DNA of 59,320 bases from Labilibaculum manganireducens (GCF_002843385.1 NZ_MVDE01000032.1:1-59320); one strand, 5' to 3'. Numbered from the stretch's first letter, positions 23,914 to 34,486 are shown. The notes: generated from the sequence alone by a model not told the origin. Numbers and translations: made by a program.

Positions 23914-25215
23914 ATGAAACTTAAACAAATTACATTCCTTCTGATTGGATTTCTTATAGTTGGCAGCATCTCCTGCGGACAAACAAAACCAAAAAATCTG
24001 CTGACCCAACTTGAGGAAATCCCTGGAGTAAGTGTAAAAAAGATTGCCGGAGACTCTACTTTTGCAGCGTATTACGAACTCTATTTTACACAAGATCTCG
24101 ATCATCAAAATCCCAAAGCGGGAACATTTCAACAACGGGTCTTATTGGGTCATCAGTCTTTCGATCAGCCTATGGTTGTGGAACTGGAAGGTTATCAAAT
24201 TTGGTCTGAAAAGGCTGGGGAGTTGAGCAAACTATTGAATGCTAATCAATTGACCATTGAGCACCGTTACTTTAAAAATTCAATGCCCGATAGTCTGAAT
24301 TGGCAATACCTAAACATCAAACAAGCGGCTGCCGATCAGCACGTAATCATTCAGGCCTTGCGTAAAATATATCCTAAAAAATGGCTGTCGACCGGAATCA
24401 GTAAAGGAGGGCAAACAACTATTTTTCACAGATATTTTTATCCTGATGATGTTGATGTTAGTGTTCCTTATGTTGCACCACTCAATCTGGCTCGCGAAGA
24501 CAAACGAATCCACGAACGCCTTGCCAGTGTAGGCAGTAAAGAAACCAGAGATCAGATTTATCAATTTCAGCTGGCTTGTTTTACTAACAGAGAAAAATTA
24601 CTTCCTCTTGCTGATGCCTATGCAAAAGAGAAGAACTATTCTTTCTCAATGGGTCTGGAAAGGGCACTTGATTTAAGTATTCTGGAATATCCATTTGCCT
24701 ATTGGCAGTGGGGCGGAATTGACAGCATTCCCAATAAAAATGCCAATTATAAAGAGTTTTTCGAGCATTTGTTTAAAGTATCAAGTATCGATTTTTTCGA
24801 TGTAAGCAACATCAAACCGCTTCTTGCATTTTATCATCAGGCATTAACCGAGATTGGAATGTATAGCTACGAAATTGCACCTTTCAAACAATACCTGAAC
24901 GATGAAAAGGATATCACTTTCGATTTTACTTTCCCCAATGAACCTATCCGGAAATTTGATGCCTCATCGATGATTAAAATTAACAAATGGCTGCAGACTG
25001 ATGCGGAAAAAATATTGTTCATATATGGTGAGAACGATACGTGGTCGGCAACAGCAGTTGATCTGAAAGGAAATGACAAATGCAAAAAATTTGTGAATCC
25101 CAAAGGATCTCACAGATCAAGAATCAACAGCTTTCCTCCTGAAATGAAGAAAGAAATTTTGAACACTTTGGAAGAATGGATGGATGTGCAATTAACCGTT
25201 ATCAATGAACAGTAA
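23914..25215 (+). CDS. S37-family prolyl peptidase, lipoprotein
   Basis: 433 residues. A lipoprotein signal ends VGSISCGQ (Cys about 22). The mature part matches S37 (PS-10) peptidases: FTQDLDHQNPKAGTFQQRVLLGH, TIEHRYF, the nucleophile motif STGISKGGQTTIFHR, the acid region FIYGENDTWSA and the late GSHRSRI histidine. Members remove N-terminal dipeptides or tripeptides ending in proline. It would act outside the inner membrane and deliver peptides to the cytoplasmic PepP encoded just upstream. Confidence 0.88.
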   Translation: MKLKQITFLLIGFLIVGSISCGQTKPKNLLTQLEEIPGVSVKKIAGDSTFAAYYELYFTQDLDHQNPKAGTFQQRVLLGHQSFDQPMVVELEGYQIWSEKAGELSKLLNANQLTIEHRYFKNSMPDSLNWQYLNIKQAAADQHVIIQALRKIYPKKWLSTGISKGGQTTIFHRYFYPDDVDVSVPYVAPLNLAREDKRIHERLASVGSKETRDQIYQFQLACFTNREKLLPLADAYAKEKNYSFSMGLERALDLSILEYPFAYWQWGGIDSIPNKNANYKEFFEHLFKVSSIDFFDVSNIKPLLAFYHQALTEIGMYSYEIAPFKQYLNDEKDITFDFTFPNEPIRKFDASSMIKINKWLQTDAEKILFIYGENDTWSATAVDLKGNDKCKKFVNPKGSHRSRINSFPPEMKKEILNTLEEWMDVQLTVINEQ

Positions 25216-25292
25216 TCATTTAAGGGAATAAGTAGAAAAGAGCAAAGCACTCACCTTTATCCTCTCTTATGAAGGGGATTTAGAAAGCGAAA

Positions 25293-25324
25293 AAAAAGGA
25301 TGCCCATTTATGAGCATCCTTTTT
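25293..25324. terminator. Convergent intrinsic terminator
   Basis: AAAAAGGATGC (25293-25303) pairs perfectly with GCATCCTTTTT (25314-25324). It is placed between the S37 gene and the convergent M16 gene and has A/T runs on both sides. Confidence 0.85.
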
Positions 25325-25344
25325 ATTATACTAATGAATCGGAA

Positions 25345-28176
25345 TTAAATCTCTTTCAGTTTTGGAGACATCACCACTTCAATTTTTGCAGGTGTTGAAA
25401 AATACTTTTTAGCAAAATTCTCAACCTTCTCTTTTGAAATTGAGTTGATCATGCTTTCGAAATCTTCTGTACTCATCATTTCCTCATCGTACACATAGTA
25501 ACGATTGATCGTATTTAACCAATAGCCATTTTTACGAAGATTCTCCTGATGAACCTTAATGAAATTTTTCTTTGCTTCGTGTAAGTCATCTTCCTTAACA
25601 CCTTCATTGAAAAGAGCCTGAACCTCGTTATAAACAATTCCTTTTAATTTTTCAGCCTTGGCAGGATCTGTATCAAAACGAATCACTAATTTATACTCTT
25701 CCCGAGGAAATTTATCAACCGAAGCACCAACTCCCACACCATAAGATCCACCTTCTTTTTCACGAATCACCTCAAGATATCTCTTATCTAAAAGTTTGGC
25801 AACCACATCCATCAATATTGAATTTTCTTTTGAATATTCAATATCACCATGAAAATCAATTTCAATGGTTGTTTTAGGAGTTTCCATCTCTCTGTCAAAA
25901 TGGGTATAAGTATCTTTTTCAGGATAATCCACACCATTGTCTTTCCAGTTATCCTCACGGTCGATATCCTTAATGCTTCCCAAGTATTCTTCTATCATTG
26001 GTTTTGCTTCCGCGGCATCAATATTCCCTACAAAAACAAATGTAAAGTCGCTGGCATCAACAAACCGCTCCTGATAAATGCGTTTCATCGTCTCAAAATC
26101 CAATTTGTCAATCATATCTGTATCAAACAGAATTGTTCTTGGATTGTGATTGGTAGAAGTCATTGATACGGAATCACTAAACGCCTTATTTATATCAGCT
26201 CCCATATTGGCCACATAAGCCATATATCTTCCTTTCAATGCATTAAAAGCTTCCTGATCGAAACGTGGCTGCTCAAAATACATATGCACCAACTGCAATA
26301 AGGTCTCAAAATCCTTTGTAGATGAATTCCCATTAAGTCCTTCTGATAATTCACCTACATATGGTGATACCTTAACCTCTTTACCTGTCAATAATTTTTG
26401 AAGGCTAACCTGATCAAATTTGCCCAATCCAAAATTCGAAACAAAGCCGCCAAGCATTTCAGCCGAAGGCAAATCTTTTACACTGTATAATGAATTTCCT
26501 CCCTTACTAAAAGCTTGCATACTAATTTCATTCTCTTTGAAATCTGTTTTTTTCACAACAACTGTTGCGCCATTAGCCAATGTCCACTCGGCAGCTTCAA
26601 ATCCCTTTAAATTAGATTCTTTCACAACCTTTCCTGCTTTAGGCTGCTCTGAAATTAAAGGTTCGTTTACTACCTTATCTTCATACGGTTTTAGTTCCAT
26701 TTGTTTCACTTTCGCAACCACTGCAAGTAATTGCTCCTTAGTTGGCAATTGTAATCCTTCTTTTTCAGGAGCCGACAAGGTAATCACCTCATTCTCATCC
26801 GTAACCCATCCTTTTGAAATCGCACTTACTTCCTCTGCGCTAATACCAGGTAATAATTGTTTCATTGCTTCGAACTCAAACTCAATTCCAGGAACAGGCT
26901 CATTGGTTAAATAATTTTGCTGATAGCCACGAACCAAACGATCATTGTTCTGCTTGTTCCTTTCTTTATAAGCTCTTTCCATTTTACTCAACATAGCCGT
27001 TTTAGCACGTTCCAATTCAGAAGTCACTATACCATATCTTTTGGCTCTTTCTGTCTCTTTCAAAAGCACTTCAATTCCGCCCAAAATATTATCCTCTTTA
27101 AGGGTAACTCCGTTTTGAAAAACATCCATTTTTCGGGCTTTGTTATAGTATGCGGCATAACCGGTTATAAATGGTGCATTCCCTTTTTGGAGCAGTTCGT
27201 TATAACGATCTCCCAATACGCTTGAATAAAGATCTTCGATTAAAAGCCTGCGATAATAGTTTAGATTTTTTTCGGCAAAAGGAGTCGCTTTGTGTTTGTA
27301 AACAATTTCAAAACTAATTCTGCTGGCTTCAGGATCTGTAATTACACCAACAATTGGCTCTTTATTTTCAGGAACCTCGAAATACACTCTTTCTTCCGGA
27401 TTTTCAACAGCAGGAATATGTGCAAACATATCCTTTATTTTTTGCTCAAATTTCTCTGCATCAATATCTCCAACTACAATAATGGCCTGCAAATCGGTAC
27501 GATACCAATCGTGATAAAAATCCCTGATTACCTGATGGTCAAAATTATCAATGACATTAAGATCTCCAATAACATCACGTTTTTCATATTTAGAGCCTTG
27601 ATAAACGAGTTTGTTTTTTTCTAAATAAACACGCATTCCTCCAGATCGGCGGGTTCTCCATTCTTCATGAATTACTCCACGTTCGCTGTCAATTTCCTCT
27701 CCATCGAGACTTAAGTAATTCGACCAGTCGTGCAGTACTAAAAGGGTAGAATCCAACAAATTTTCATTCGTAGTTGGAACATTACTTAAATTGTAAACAG
27801 TTTCATCTACATTGGTATAAGCATTAATATTACGACCAAATGCAACACCATATTTCTCTAAATAATTAAGAACACCTTTTCCTGGAAAATGTTCAGTTCC
27901 ATTAAAAGCCATATGCTCCAGAAAATGAGCCAATCCATTTTGATTATCATCTTCCAAAATTGCTCCAACATTCTGAACAATGTAAAAGCTTGCCCGGTCT
28001 TTAGGCTCTTCGTTATGCCTAACATAGTAGGTAAGACCATTGTCTAATTTCCCGGTTCTCACATTCGGATCCATAGGAAGTTTAGCATCCATATTGTTTT
28101 GGGCGGACAGCATTCCAGTGCCGGTCAGTGCCAAAACAGTACAAAGACTCATTTTGCTAAATAAATTCTTAATCAT
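25345..28176 (-). CDS. M16 zinc metallopeptidase, exported
   Basis: 943 residues with a signal peptide (MSLCTVLALTGTGMLSAQ). Two M16 halves: the first has the inverted zinc motif HFLEHMAFNG (HxxEH) and the downstream Glu in ERGVIHEEWR; the second half (about 530-943) keeps the fold but no zinc motif, as usual for the pitrilysin-like two-half enzymes. It probably degrades peptides in the periplasm. Bacteroidota often carry such enzymes; no operon partner adjoins. Confidence 0.9.
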   Translation of the reverse strand: MIKNLFSKMSLCTVLALTGTGMLSAQNNMDAKLPMDPNVRTGKLDNGLTYYVRHNEEPKDRASFYIVQNVGAILEDDNQNGLAHFLEHMAFNGTEHFPGKGVLNYLEKYGVAFGRNINAYTNVDETVYNLSNVPTTNENLLDSTLLVLHDWSNYLSLDGEEIDSERGVIHEEWRTRRSGGMRVYLEKNKLVYQGSKYEKRDVIGDLNVIDNFDHQVIRDFYHDWYRTDLQAIIVVGDIDAEKFEQKIKDMFAHIPAVENPEERVYFEVPENKEPIVGVITDPEASRISFEIVYKHKATPFAEKNLNYYRRLLIEDLYSSVLGDRYNELLQKGNAPFITGYAAYYNKARKMDVFQNGVTLKEDNILGGIEVLLKETERAKRYGIVTSELERAKTAMLSKMERAYKERNKQNNDRLVRGYQQNYLTNEPVPGIEFEFEAMKQLLPGISAEEVSAISKGWVTDENEVITLSAPEKEGLQLPTKEQLLAVVAKVKQMELKPYEDKVVNEPLISEQPKAGKVVKESNLKGFEAAEWTLANGATVVVKKTDFKENEISMQAFSKGGNSLYSVKDLPSAEMLGGFVSNFGLGKFDQVSLQKLLTGKEVKVSPYVGELSEGLNGNSSTKDFETLLQLVHMYFEQPRFDQEAFNALKGRYMAYVANMGADINKAFSDSVSMTSTNHNPRTILFDTDMIDKLDFETMKRIYQERFVDASDFTFVFVGNIDAAEAKPMIEEYLGSIKDIDREDNWKDNGVDYPEKDTYTHFDREMETPKTTIEIDFHGDIEYSKENSILMDVVAKLLDKRYLEVIREKEGGSYGVGVGASVDKFPREEYKLVIRFDTDPAKAEKLKGIVYNEVQALFNEGVKEDDLHEAKKNFIKVHQENLRKNGYWLNTINRYYVYDEEMMSTEDFESMINSISKEKVENFAKKYFSTPAKIEVVMSPKLKEI

Positions 28177-28450
28177 TTGTGATTTGTTTTAGTGATTTGT
28201 AGTACAAAATACACAACATAAGTGTAACTTTTATAAATTAAAGAAATAATTAGCTATTTAACAATTTTCTTAATGATTTTTAACACAATATATATACTAT
28301 TCTTTCACCTTTAAAATGATATCATTTACCTGTCAGTCAAAATTTCCGTGATTAATCTAAAACTTGATCGATTTAGAATCAATGAAAAGAAATATAGTAT
28401 CCACATAGGGTCAAATCCTATGAATAAAAATCAAAAGAATAAATACGAAA

Positions 28451-28476
28451 AAAGGAGCACCAACCGGCACTCCTTT
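28451..28476 (-). terminator. Intrinsic terminator after the flotillin gene
   Basis: AAAGGAG (28451-28457) pairs with CTCCTTT (28470-28476), with inner CC/GG pairs. Read on the minus strand it follows the flotillin stop by about 20 bp and is succeeded by a T-rich tail. Confidence 0.7.
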
Positions 28477-28497
28477 CCAATATTAAAAAAAATATGC

Positions 28498-29916
28498 TTA
28501 TTTCTCTTCTTTTTCTTTGGTATCCGAAACATCGTCGAATTCAACGGTTTCACCTTCTTCTACTTTTTTACCCAAGTAGTTTGGCAGTTCCATTCCAGCC
28601 ATTTTGAAAAGTTCTTCCATCGGAGGAATAGATCCCATCATGCCCTGCATAAAGTTAGCGGTAGATGTTTTGCCATCTTTTCCGTTTCCATTCTCCCAAA
28701 CAGTAACCTTATCAATCTTGATATTCTTGATAGCATCAACCTGGGTTTTAACCAATTCCGGTAACTTATCAGCAATCATTAACATTACTGCATCTTTAGC
28801 ATCGCTTCCGGCAGCATGAACAAGTTTGTCGAAACCTTGAGCCTGCTTGCTCAGAATCTCATAAATACCTTTCGCTTCTGCTTCCATTTTCATGAAGATC
28901 GCATCAGCCTCCCCTTTCGCATGTCGACGGGTTTGTTCTGCAATTGCCTCAGCAGCAATCTCAATTTTTTGTTTGTCAATCTCGGCAGGCACCACGACAT
29001 TAGCAGTCTGTGTTGCTTTATCACGGGTTGCACGGGCATTTTCAGCCAATTGTTCTGCAGCATAAGCTTCCTCTAAAGCACGCGCCTGAGTTACTTTCTC
29101 TGCAGCCGAAGCCAAACGTTCTGCTTCTGCTTCTCTCTCTCTTCTGCGTGCATCCGAATTGGCAATGGTAATTTTTGCCGTATTCTCTCCTTCAACTGCC
29201 GATGCATCAGCAGCAGCAACCTGCACACGTTGTGCCTGATGTGCATTTGCTTCACCAATAGAACCATCACGGTTTTTCTCAGCAACACTTTTCTTAGCAT
29301 CATTTATTGCCTTAGCCGCAGCTTCCTTACCTAGTGCTTCAATATATCCCGATTCATCGTTGATATCCGTAACATTCACATTGATCAGTTTCAAACCAAT
29401 CTTTTTCAATTCAGCCTCAACATTATTTGATACAGCTGCAAGGAATTTATCACGGTTGCTATTGATTTCCTCAATATCCATGGTAGCAACTACCAAACGT
29501 AACTGACCGAAAATAATATCCTTAGCCAAATTACTGATATCTGCCTGAGACAATCCTAATAGCCGCTCAGCAGCATTAGTCATTACTCCTCCTTCTGTAG
29601 AAACTCCTACTGTAAAACGAGAAGGTACATCCACACGAATGTTTTGCTTACTCAAAGCACTTTTCAAATTGATTTCAATCGAAAGCGGTGTTAAATCCAG
29701 GAAGGCATAATCCTGAATAATTGGCCAAATAAAGGCTGCACCACCATGAATACACTTGGCCGAACGCGATTCGGTATCTACTCCTTTACCAACTTTTCCA
29801 TACACAACCAAAACGCGGTCGGACGGACACCTTTTGTATCTCTTAAAAAACGATACAATTAAAGAAAAAACGGCAATTACAACGACCGCAATTAATAGAA
29901 CAACATATTCTCCCAT
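28498..29916 (-). CDS. Flotillin-family protein (SPFH domain)
   Basis: 472 residues. An N-terminal membrane helix (YVVLLIAVVVIAVFSLIVSFF) is followed by the SPFH/band-7 domain (about 30-200, with IDLTPLSIEINLKSALSKQNIRVDVPSRF-like strands, here LDLTPLSIEI) and a long Ala/Glu-rich coiled coil (about 200-370, containing repeated AEAERLASAAEK-type segments). Flotillins organise membrane microdomains. The NfeD-like gene 24 bp upstream is the classic partner (as yuaF-yuaG/floT in Bacillus or yqiJ-yqiK in E. coli), so the two form an operon. Confidence 0.92.
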   Translation of the reverse strand: MGEYVVLLIAVVVIAVFSLIVSFFKRYKRCPSDRVLVVYGKVGKGVDTESRSAKCIHGGAAFIWPIIQDYAFLDLTPLSIEINLKSALSKQNIRVDVPSRFTVGVSTEGGVMTNAAERLLGLSQADISNLAKDIIFGQLRLVVATMDIEEINSNRDKFLAAVSNNVEAELKKIGLKLINVNVTDINDESGYIEALGKEAAAKAINDAKKSVAEKNRDGSIGEANAHQAQRVQVAAADASAVEGENTAKITIANSDARRREREAEAERLASAAEKVTQARALEEAYAAEQLAENARATRDKATQTANVVVPAEIDKQKIEIAAEAIAEQTRRHAKGEADAIFMKMEAEAKGIYEILSKQAQGFDKLVHAAGSDAKDAVMLMIADKLPELVKTQVDAIKNIKIDKVTVWENGNGKDGKTSTANFMQGMMGSIPPMEELFKMAGMELPNYLGKKVEEGETVEFDDVSDTKEKEEK

Positions 29917-29940
29917 GATAACTTATTATTAATAGTTTAC

Positions 29941-30528
29941 TTAATAAGGTTTTACAATTAAAATTTGATCATTTAAAACATCTACAACCTGAATTACTGC
30001 ACCGGTAGGAATATCTGAATCACTATCGGTAACCGCATCCAAAGTTTGAAGCCCCTGCACTTCAATTTGTACTTTTCCCATTCCTTTTCTATTGGCCGGT
30101 ACAGACAAATAAACATTGCCGATTTTTCCCTTGGCATTATTTATATTTAAGGTTCCTTCTTCGACCAGTTTTCCCATAAAATACAAAATAGAAGCCATAA
30201 TTAACATCATTGCCAAACCAGCAAGAGTAGCGATTAATGTAGAGACACCGGCTCCTAAACCCATATCCAAACAAATAATACCCGTCCAACCGAATACAGC
30301 AAAAAAGGCAATCAGGTTCTTTAAGCTTATAAACTGAAAATCAATTCCGGCATCTCCTTCCACAGCAGCATCTGCATCTCCTTCAGCACTCATATCATCA
30401 ATATCGCCACCTACGAAAGTAAGTACGATCTGAATTAGAAACAGAAGAGAAAATGGGACTGAAATGCTCCAGAAAATCTTTTCCACCATTTCCATTGAAC
30501 TCCACCAATCTGAAATTTGTAGTATCAT
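29941..30528 (-). CDS. NfeD/YuaF-like membrane protein, flotillin partner
   Basis: 195 residues. Hydrophobic helices at about 15-38 (IFWSISVPFSLLFLIQIVL), 68-90 and 92-118, then a C-terminal OB-fold-like domain: GTLNINNAKGKIGNVYLSVP, GKVQIEVQG, TGAVIQVVDVLNDQILIVKP. This is the layout of YuaF/YqiJ proteins, the OB-fold partners of flotillins in the inner membrane. An acidic loop (residues about 40-62) lies between the first helices. It is first in the operon, with the flotillin gene immediately downstream. Confidence 0.85.
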   Translation of the reverse strand: MILQISDWWSSMEMVEKIFWSISVPFSLLFLIQIVLTFVGGDIDDMSAEGDADAAVEGDAGIDFQFISLKNLIAFFAVFGWTGIICLDMGLGAGVSTLIATLAGLAMMLIMASILYFMGKLVEEGTLNINNAKGKIGNVYLSVPANRKGMGKVQIEVQGLQTLDAVTDSDSDIPTGAVIQVVDVLNDQILIVKPY

Positions 30529-30898
30529 AATTATTGTTTTTTATTTAGGATGAAAATAATAATAAATATCGACCTATTATCCATTATGCTTACTAGTTAT
30601 TATCTTTTTTGTCGTATTCTTATTTTTACATGTTTTTAAGTGTTTTTTGGGGGGTGAAAAAACCTTTTTTACTTCTTCAAAAAAAAAGGTTTGTTTGTAA
30701 ATACAAGCGCCCCTCTTTTCTTCGAACATCTTCCCATTAAAATGTGAGAATTCACCACTTTTAACTTTTGTATGTGTTTTTGCATTGAATCTTTCCCCTG
30801 AAAGGAAACCGCAACGCAGTGAAGATCGTGAAAGCAATTTGAAATAATACGTAAAGGGTGTTGATTCCTGAAATTATCTTACCAAATTTTATACAGAC
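30529..30898. repeat. Intergenic region with a partial copy of a dispersed repeat
   Basis: From about 30709 to 30893 the sequence resembles the middle of the elements at 34487-34883 and 37593-37945: CTTCGAACATCTTCCC, then AAAATG and GAGAAT, later GCAATTTGAAATAATA and AAGGGTGTTGATTCCTGA. The outer arms seen in the other copies are missing, so this is a partial, diverged copy. A frame on the minus strand covers part of it but has no family resemblance. Confidence 0.65.
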
Positions 30899-30927
30899 AA
30901 AAAGGAGCACCGAATGATGCTCCTTTT
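30899..30927 (-). terminator. Intrinsic terminator after the S41 protease gene
   Basis: AAAAGGAGCA pairs with TGCTCCTTTT (ending at 30927). On the minus strand it follows the tricorn-like gene by about 25 bp and ends in a T-run. Confidence 0.75.
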
Positions 30928-30951
30928 ATAGTTTAAGACTTTGTTCATCTA

Positions 30952-33900
30952 TTATTTCACATCCACTTCAATCCAATTGGAACGATTTGGATCAGCAGGA
31001 TCTGTCACCTCTTTTGCTGGTTTGTTCTCTAATTCCTTCATCAGCATTTCAATTGCTTTTTGCAGTGAAGGATCAATTCCTTTAGCTACTAAATGTGGTT
31101 CATCGTACACTTCTACATCAGGATACATGCCAACTCCTTCGATAATCCATTTCTGATTCTCATCGAAAATGCCAAAGCGGGGAACAGCAATGTAGCCGCC
31201 GTCAACTAATCCGGCATTGCCCGACATACCCACTAATCCACCCCAGGTGCGGGTTCCTATCAATTTGCCAAGACCTTTTTTCTTGAAATAATATGGGAAC
31301 GCATCTCCTCCTGAAGATGAGTAAGAATTAATCAGCATTGCCTTTGGTCCATCGTGGGCAACTGCAGGAGTTTGATTCGCCTCAAGACCTCTTCGGTGCC
31401 AGTAAGACAATACATTACGATCTAAAAGACTGACCATTTGATCAGGAATAAATCCACCGCCATTGTAACGATCGTCAATAATTAAGGCTTGTTTATCGTG
31501 ATATGCATACATGCCTCGGTTCAATTCCCTGTTGCCTTCCACTGCGGTATTGGGAACATGGATATATCCAATCTTACCTCCGGATAATTTGTCTGTCATC
31601 TCGCGGCGCTCGTTCACCCAATTCAGATACATCAATTCCAATTCACTTTCAATTGGTTTAATGGTATAGGTTTTTGCTCCCTCAAAACCGGGCAGGCTGT
31701 TCACGGTAATCTCCACCATTTTACCCACCTGATCTTCCAAATAAAGATAAGGATTCACGTCAGTACTTAACTCGTGGCCATTAATGCTTAGTAAATAATC
31801 ACCTTCTTTTACATCAACACCTTGCTCGGTTAAGGGTGATCGTCGGTTAGGAGTCCAGTTTTCGCCCTGATAAATTTTAGAGATGATGTACTTACCGTTT
31901 TTTGTATCAGCTTTTAATTTTGCTCCTAACAATCCTGTTTCCACAGCTTTCACTTTTTCGAAATCGCCATAGTTCACATAGCAATGTCCGGTGTTGGTTT
32001 CCGAAATGATCTCTCCCAAAATGTAATCCAAATCGGCACGATGACTTACATATGGCACCAATAGATTGTAATTGGCTTTAATTTGCGCCCAATCTACACC
32101 ATTCATGTTATCCACATAGTAGAAGTCCCGAAAAATACGCCATCCATCGGTGTAAATCTGATTCCATTCCTTTTTAGGATCAATCTTCATGTCCAAATCA
32201 TCCAATTGGAGTTTGCCGGCATCAGCCGACTGACCAGCAGACAAATCGGTAATTCCATATGCATCACCTGCCCAATACAAGAATTTATCACCATTCCCAG
32301 CTAAAGAATAACCGGAAACCTTATCTAAAATCACTTCATCCTTCTCTTTTTCTATGATATAATGATGTAAGGCTCTATCGCTGGTATATAAGATTCCTCC
32401 TTCAACAGCTTCCAGATTCTCGTAATCTCCTGATGATAAAGGAAAAGCTGTAATGCGATTGGAGATGCCCTCAAAATCAATTTCAACTTTGACCTTCTCT
32501 TCAGGTTTAGCATCATCCTTTTTCACTTTTTTCTTTTCGTCAACAACAGGTTTATCTTCTTTCACCTCTTCAACATCATTTTTTAAAGCAAACAATTTAG
32601 GTCCGTCTGCCTTTAACGACATGGCAAAAATCCGGGTTGCATTGTTGTACAAATAATCAAACTCGAAGCTTGAAAAATCAAGGTTAAAATCACGGTTTGA
32701 TAAAAAGAAGATGAAGTTTCCATCCTTCGAAAATACCGGTGATGAATCACCAAAAGTATCATCCGTTAAATGATAATTCTTTCCGGTCGTGATATTGTAA
32801 ACCCAAACTGCTCCCTGATCATTATTACTGTCTTTCACATAGGCAATCCATTGCGAATCGGGCGAAAACGAGAATTCAGTAATTTCATTTCGTCTGGCAA
32901 CATCAACTATTTTAACTTCTCCGCTTTCAACATTTAAACATTTCAACTTCAAAGTCCGATCGAAAAATAACATGTACTTACTATCAGGCGACCACTTGGC
33001 ATCATACATCCATGCTGACGAACCAAAAGTAACTTGTTTTGCTTTTGCTCCTTTTTTATTCTCTAATAGATAAATTTCGTATTCCCCAGTAGCGTCGGAG
33101 TAATAAGAAATGTATTTCCCGTTTGGTGACCAGCTTGGAGCAGTTTCCCGAACTCCCTGAGTTTGTGTTAAGTTGATACTTGGTCCGTTCTTGGCAGGAA
33201 CCGAAAAAATATCGCCGCGAGCATCAAACAAAGCACGTTTTCCTGAAGGAGAAACGGCAACACTTTGTATAAAATCTTTTACATTCTTATAATAAGGCAA
33301 GGTATTCGGATTATCGAAGTTGATGTTCACAACAACACGTTCCTCTTTCCCTGTTTCCAGATTTAGTTTGAACAATTGACCCCCATTCTCATAAGCAATC
33401 TGTCCGTTTTCCCCCGATGGCCACATTACATCAAATGTTTTATGATGAGTCATCTGAGTAATCTCTTTGCTGTCCACATCATATTTATAGATGTTCAATT
33501 TTAAATCACGATCTGATGCAAAATAAATGGCATTTTTGTACCAGGAAGGAATTTGATCGGAACCTACAAATTTTGTAATTCTCTCCGATTGATCATTTTC
33601 CAAATCATAAATCCATAAATCGGCAGCTCTACCTCCTTTGTAACGCTTCCAGGTACGAAACTCGCGACTGATTGGTGCATAGCATATTTTTTTTGCATCC
33701 GGTGAAAACACTCCAAATCCCCCTTCAGGAATTTGTAATGCCTGTTCCAATCCGCCATCAATATTTACCTGATAATACGTTCCGTTTCGCTCTCCAAAAG
33801 GAGTACGATTCATACGCACCAAAATGGATTTGCTATCCGGATTCCAGTCTAAAATGGCATCATCAAATCCACCACGAGGGGGCATCATTCCAACCGAATT

Positions 33901-34227
33901 GTAATAAGTTAACTGCTTAGGTGTTCCTCCTGTTGAAGGCATTACATAAACCTGACGGCTCCCCGAATACTCAGCAGAAAAGGCAATCCATTGCCCATCA
34001 GGAGAGATTTTAGGAAACAATTCCATTCCTTTGTGCGAAGTCAATCTTTTGGCATCACCTCCATCGGAATTTACTGTCCAAATGTCGCCCGCATAAACAA
34101 AGGCAATTAAATTTTTATTGATATCAGGATATCTCATTAAACGAACATCCTTTTCGGCCTGAGCACTTTTCATTGTCCCAAATAGAATAAGACAAAATGC
34201 CACAATTTTAAGATTGAATTTTAACAT
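30952..34227 (-). CDS. Tricorn-like S41 protease with beta-propeller and PDZ domain
   Basis: 1091 residues with a signal peptide (KIVAFCLILFGTMKSAQA). Order: an N-terminal WD40-like/PD40 beta-propeller region (repeats such as PKISPDGQWIAFSAEYSG, SPSGKRALFDARGD, WSPDSKYMLFFDR, about 25-560), a charged linker rich in Lys/Glu (about 565-600), a helical S41 cap, a PDZ domain (VKEGDYLLSINGHEL, about 820-850) and the S41 catalytic core. The nucleophile is in NSYSSSGGDAFPYYF, followed by GTRTWGGLVG. This is the tricorn-protease architecture, here exported; it would degrade peptides in the periplasm. Confidence 0.92.
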   Translation of the reverse strand: MLKFNLKIVAFCLILFGTMKSAQAEKDVRLMRYPDINKNLIAFVYAGDIWTVNSDGGDAKRLTSHKGMELFPKISPDGQWIAFSAEYSGSRQVYVMPSTGGTPKQLTYYNSVGMMPPRGGFDDAILDWNPDSKSILVRMNRTPFGERNGTYYQVNIDGGLEQALQIPEGGFGVFSPDAKKICYAPISREFRTWKRYKGGRAADLWIYDLENDQSERITKFVGSDQIPSWYKNAIYFASDRDLKLNIYKYDVDSKEITQMTHHKTFDVMWPSGENGQIAYENGGQLFKLNLETGKEERVVVNINFDNPNTLPYYKNVKDFIQSVAVSPSGKRALFDARGDIFSVPAKNGPSINLTQTQGVRETAPSWSPNGKYISYYSDATGEYEIYLLENKKGAKAKQVTFGSSAWMYDAKWSPDSKYMLFFDRTLKLKCLNVESGEVKIVDVARRNEITEFSFSPDSQWIAYVKDSNNDQGAVWVYNITTGKNYHLTDDTFGDSSPVFSKDGNFIFFLSNRDFNLDFSSFEFDYLYNNATRIFAMSLKADGPKLFALKNDVEEVKEDKPVVDEKKKVKKDDAKPEEKVKVEIDFEGISNRITAFPLSSGDYENLEAVEGGILYTSDRALHHYIIEKEKDEVILDKVSGYSLAGNGDKFLYWAGDAYGITDLSAGQSADAGKLQLDDLDMKIDPKKEWNQIYTDGWRIFRDFYYVDNMNGVDWAQIKANYNLLVPYVSHRADLDYILGEIISETNTGHCYVNYGDFEKVKAVETGLLGAKLKADTKNGKYIISKIYQGENWTPNRRSPLTEQGVDVKEGDYLLSINGHELSTDVNPYLYLEDQVGKMVEITVNSLPGFEGAKTYTIKPIESELELMYLNWVNERREMTDKLSGGKIGYIHVPNTAVEGNRELNRGMYAYHDKQALIIDDRYNGGGFIPDQMVSLLDRNVLSYWHRRGLEANQTPAVAHDGPKAMLINSYSSSGGDAFPYYFKKKGLGKLIGTRTWGGLVGMSGNAGLVDGGYIAVPRFGIFDENQKWIIEGVGMYPDVEVYDEPHLVAKGIDPSLQKAIEMLMKELENKPAKEVTDPADPNRSNWIEVDVK

Positions 34228-34486
34228 TTCAATTTATAAGTTAGTGTGTGAATATTATTTGGTGTAAAACAAATCCTTCCTTAATTACAGAAAGTATTGG
34301 CTTTAAGTAGCATGTCAATTTATTTTCATAAAAAACTTTCCGTGAAGCTACAAAAAAAGTGACATTCCTAAAAAAAAGGAATGCCACTTTAACACAATAA
34401 TAATTTAAAACTACGAAGAGTCCTTGTCATTGTTAAAATTTAATTATCCTGATTGACTTGAATTCATTTTAAGAGAAACTTCATCC
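34228..34486. other. Intergenic region with one strong hairpin
   Basis: Upstream region of the S41 gene. A near-perfect inverted repeat, AAGTGACATTCCT with AGGAATGCCACTT (about 34358-34389), is flanked by A and T runs. It could be a terminator for transcription arriving from the GH97 gene. Confidence 0.5.

Noticed and set aside
30577-30837. 86-residue frame on the minus strand
   Set aside because: It overlaps the dispersed non-coding repeat that recurs at 34487 and 37593, where the frame is not kept.
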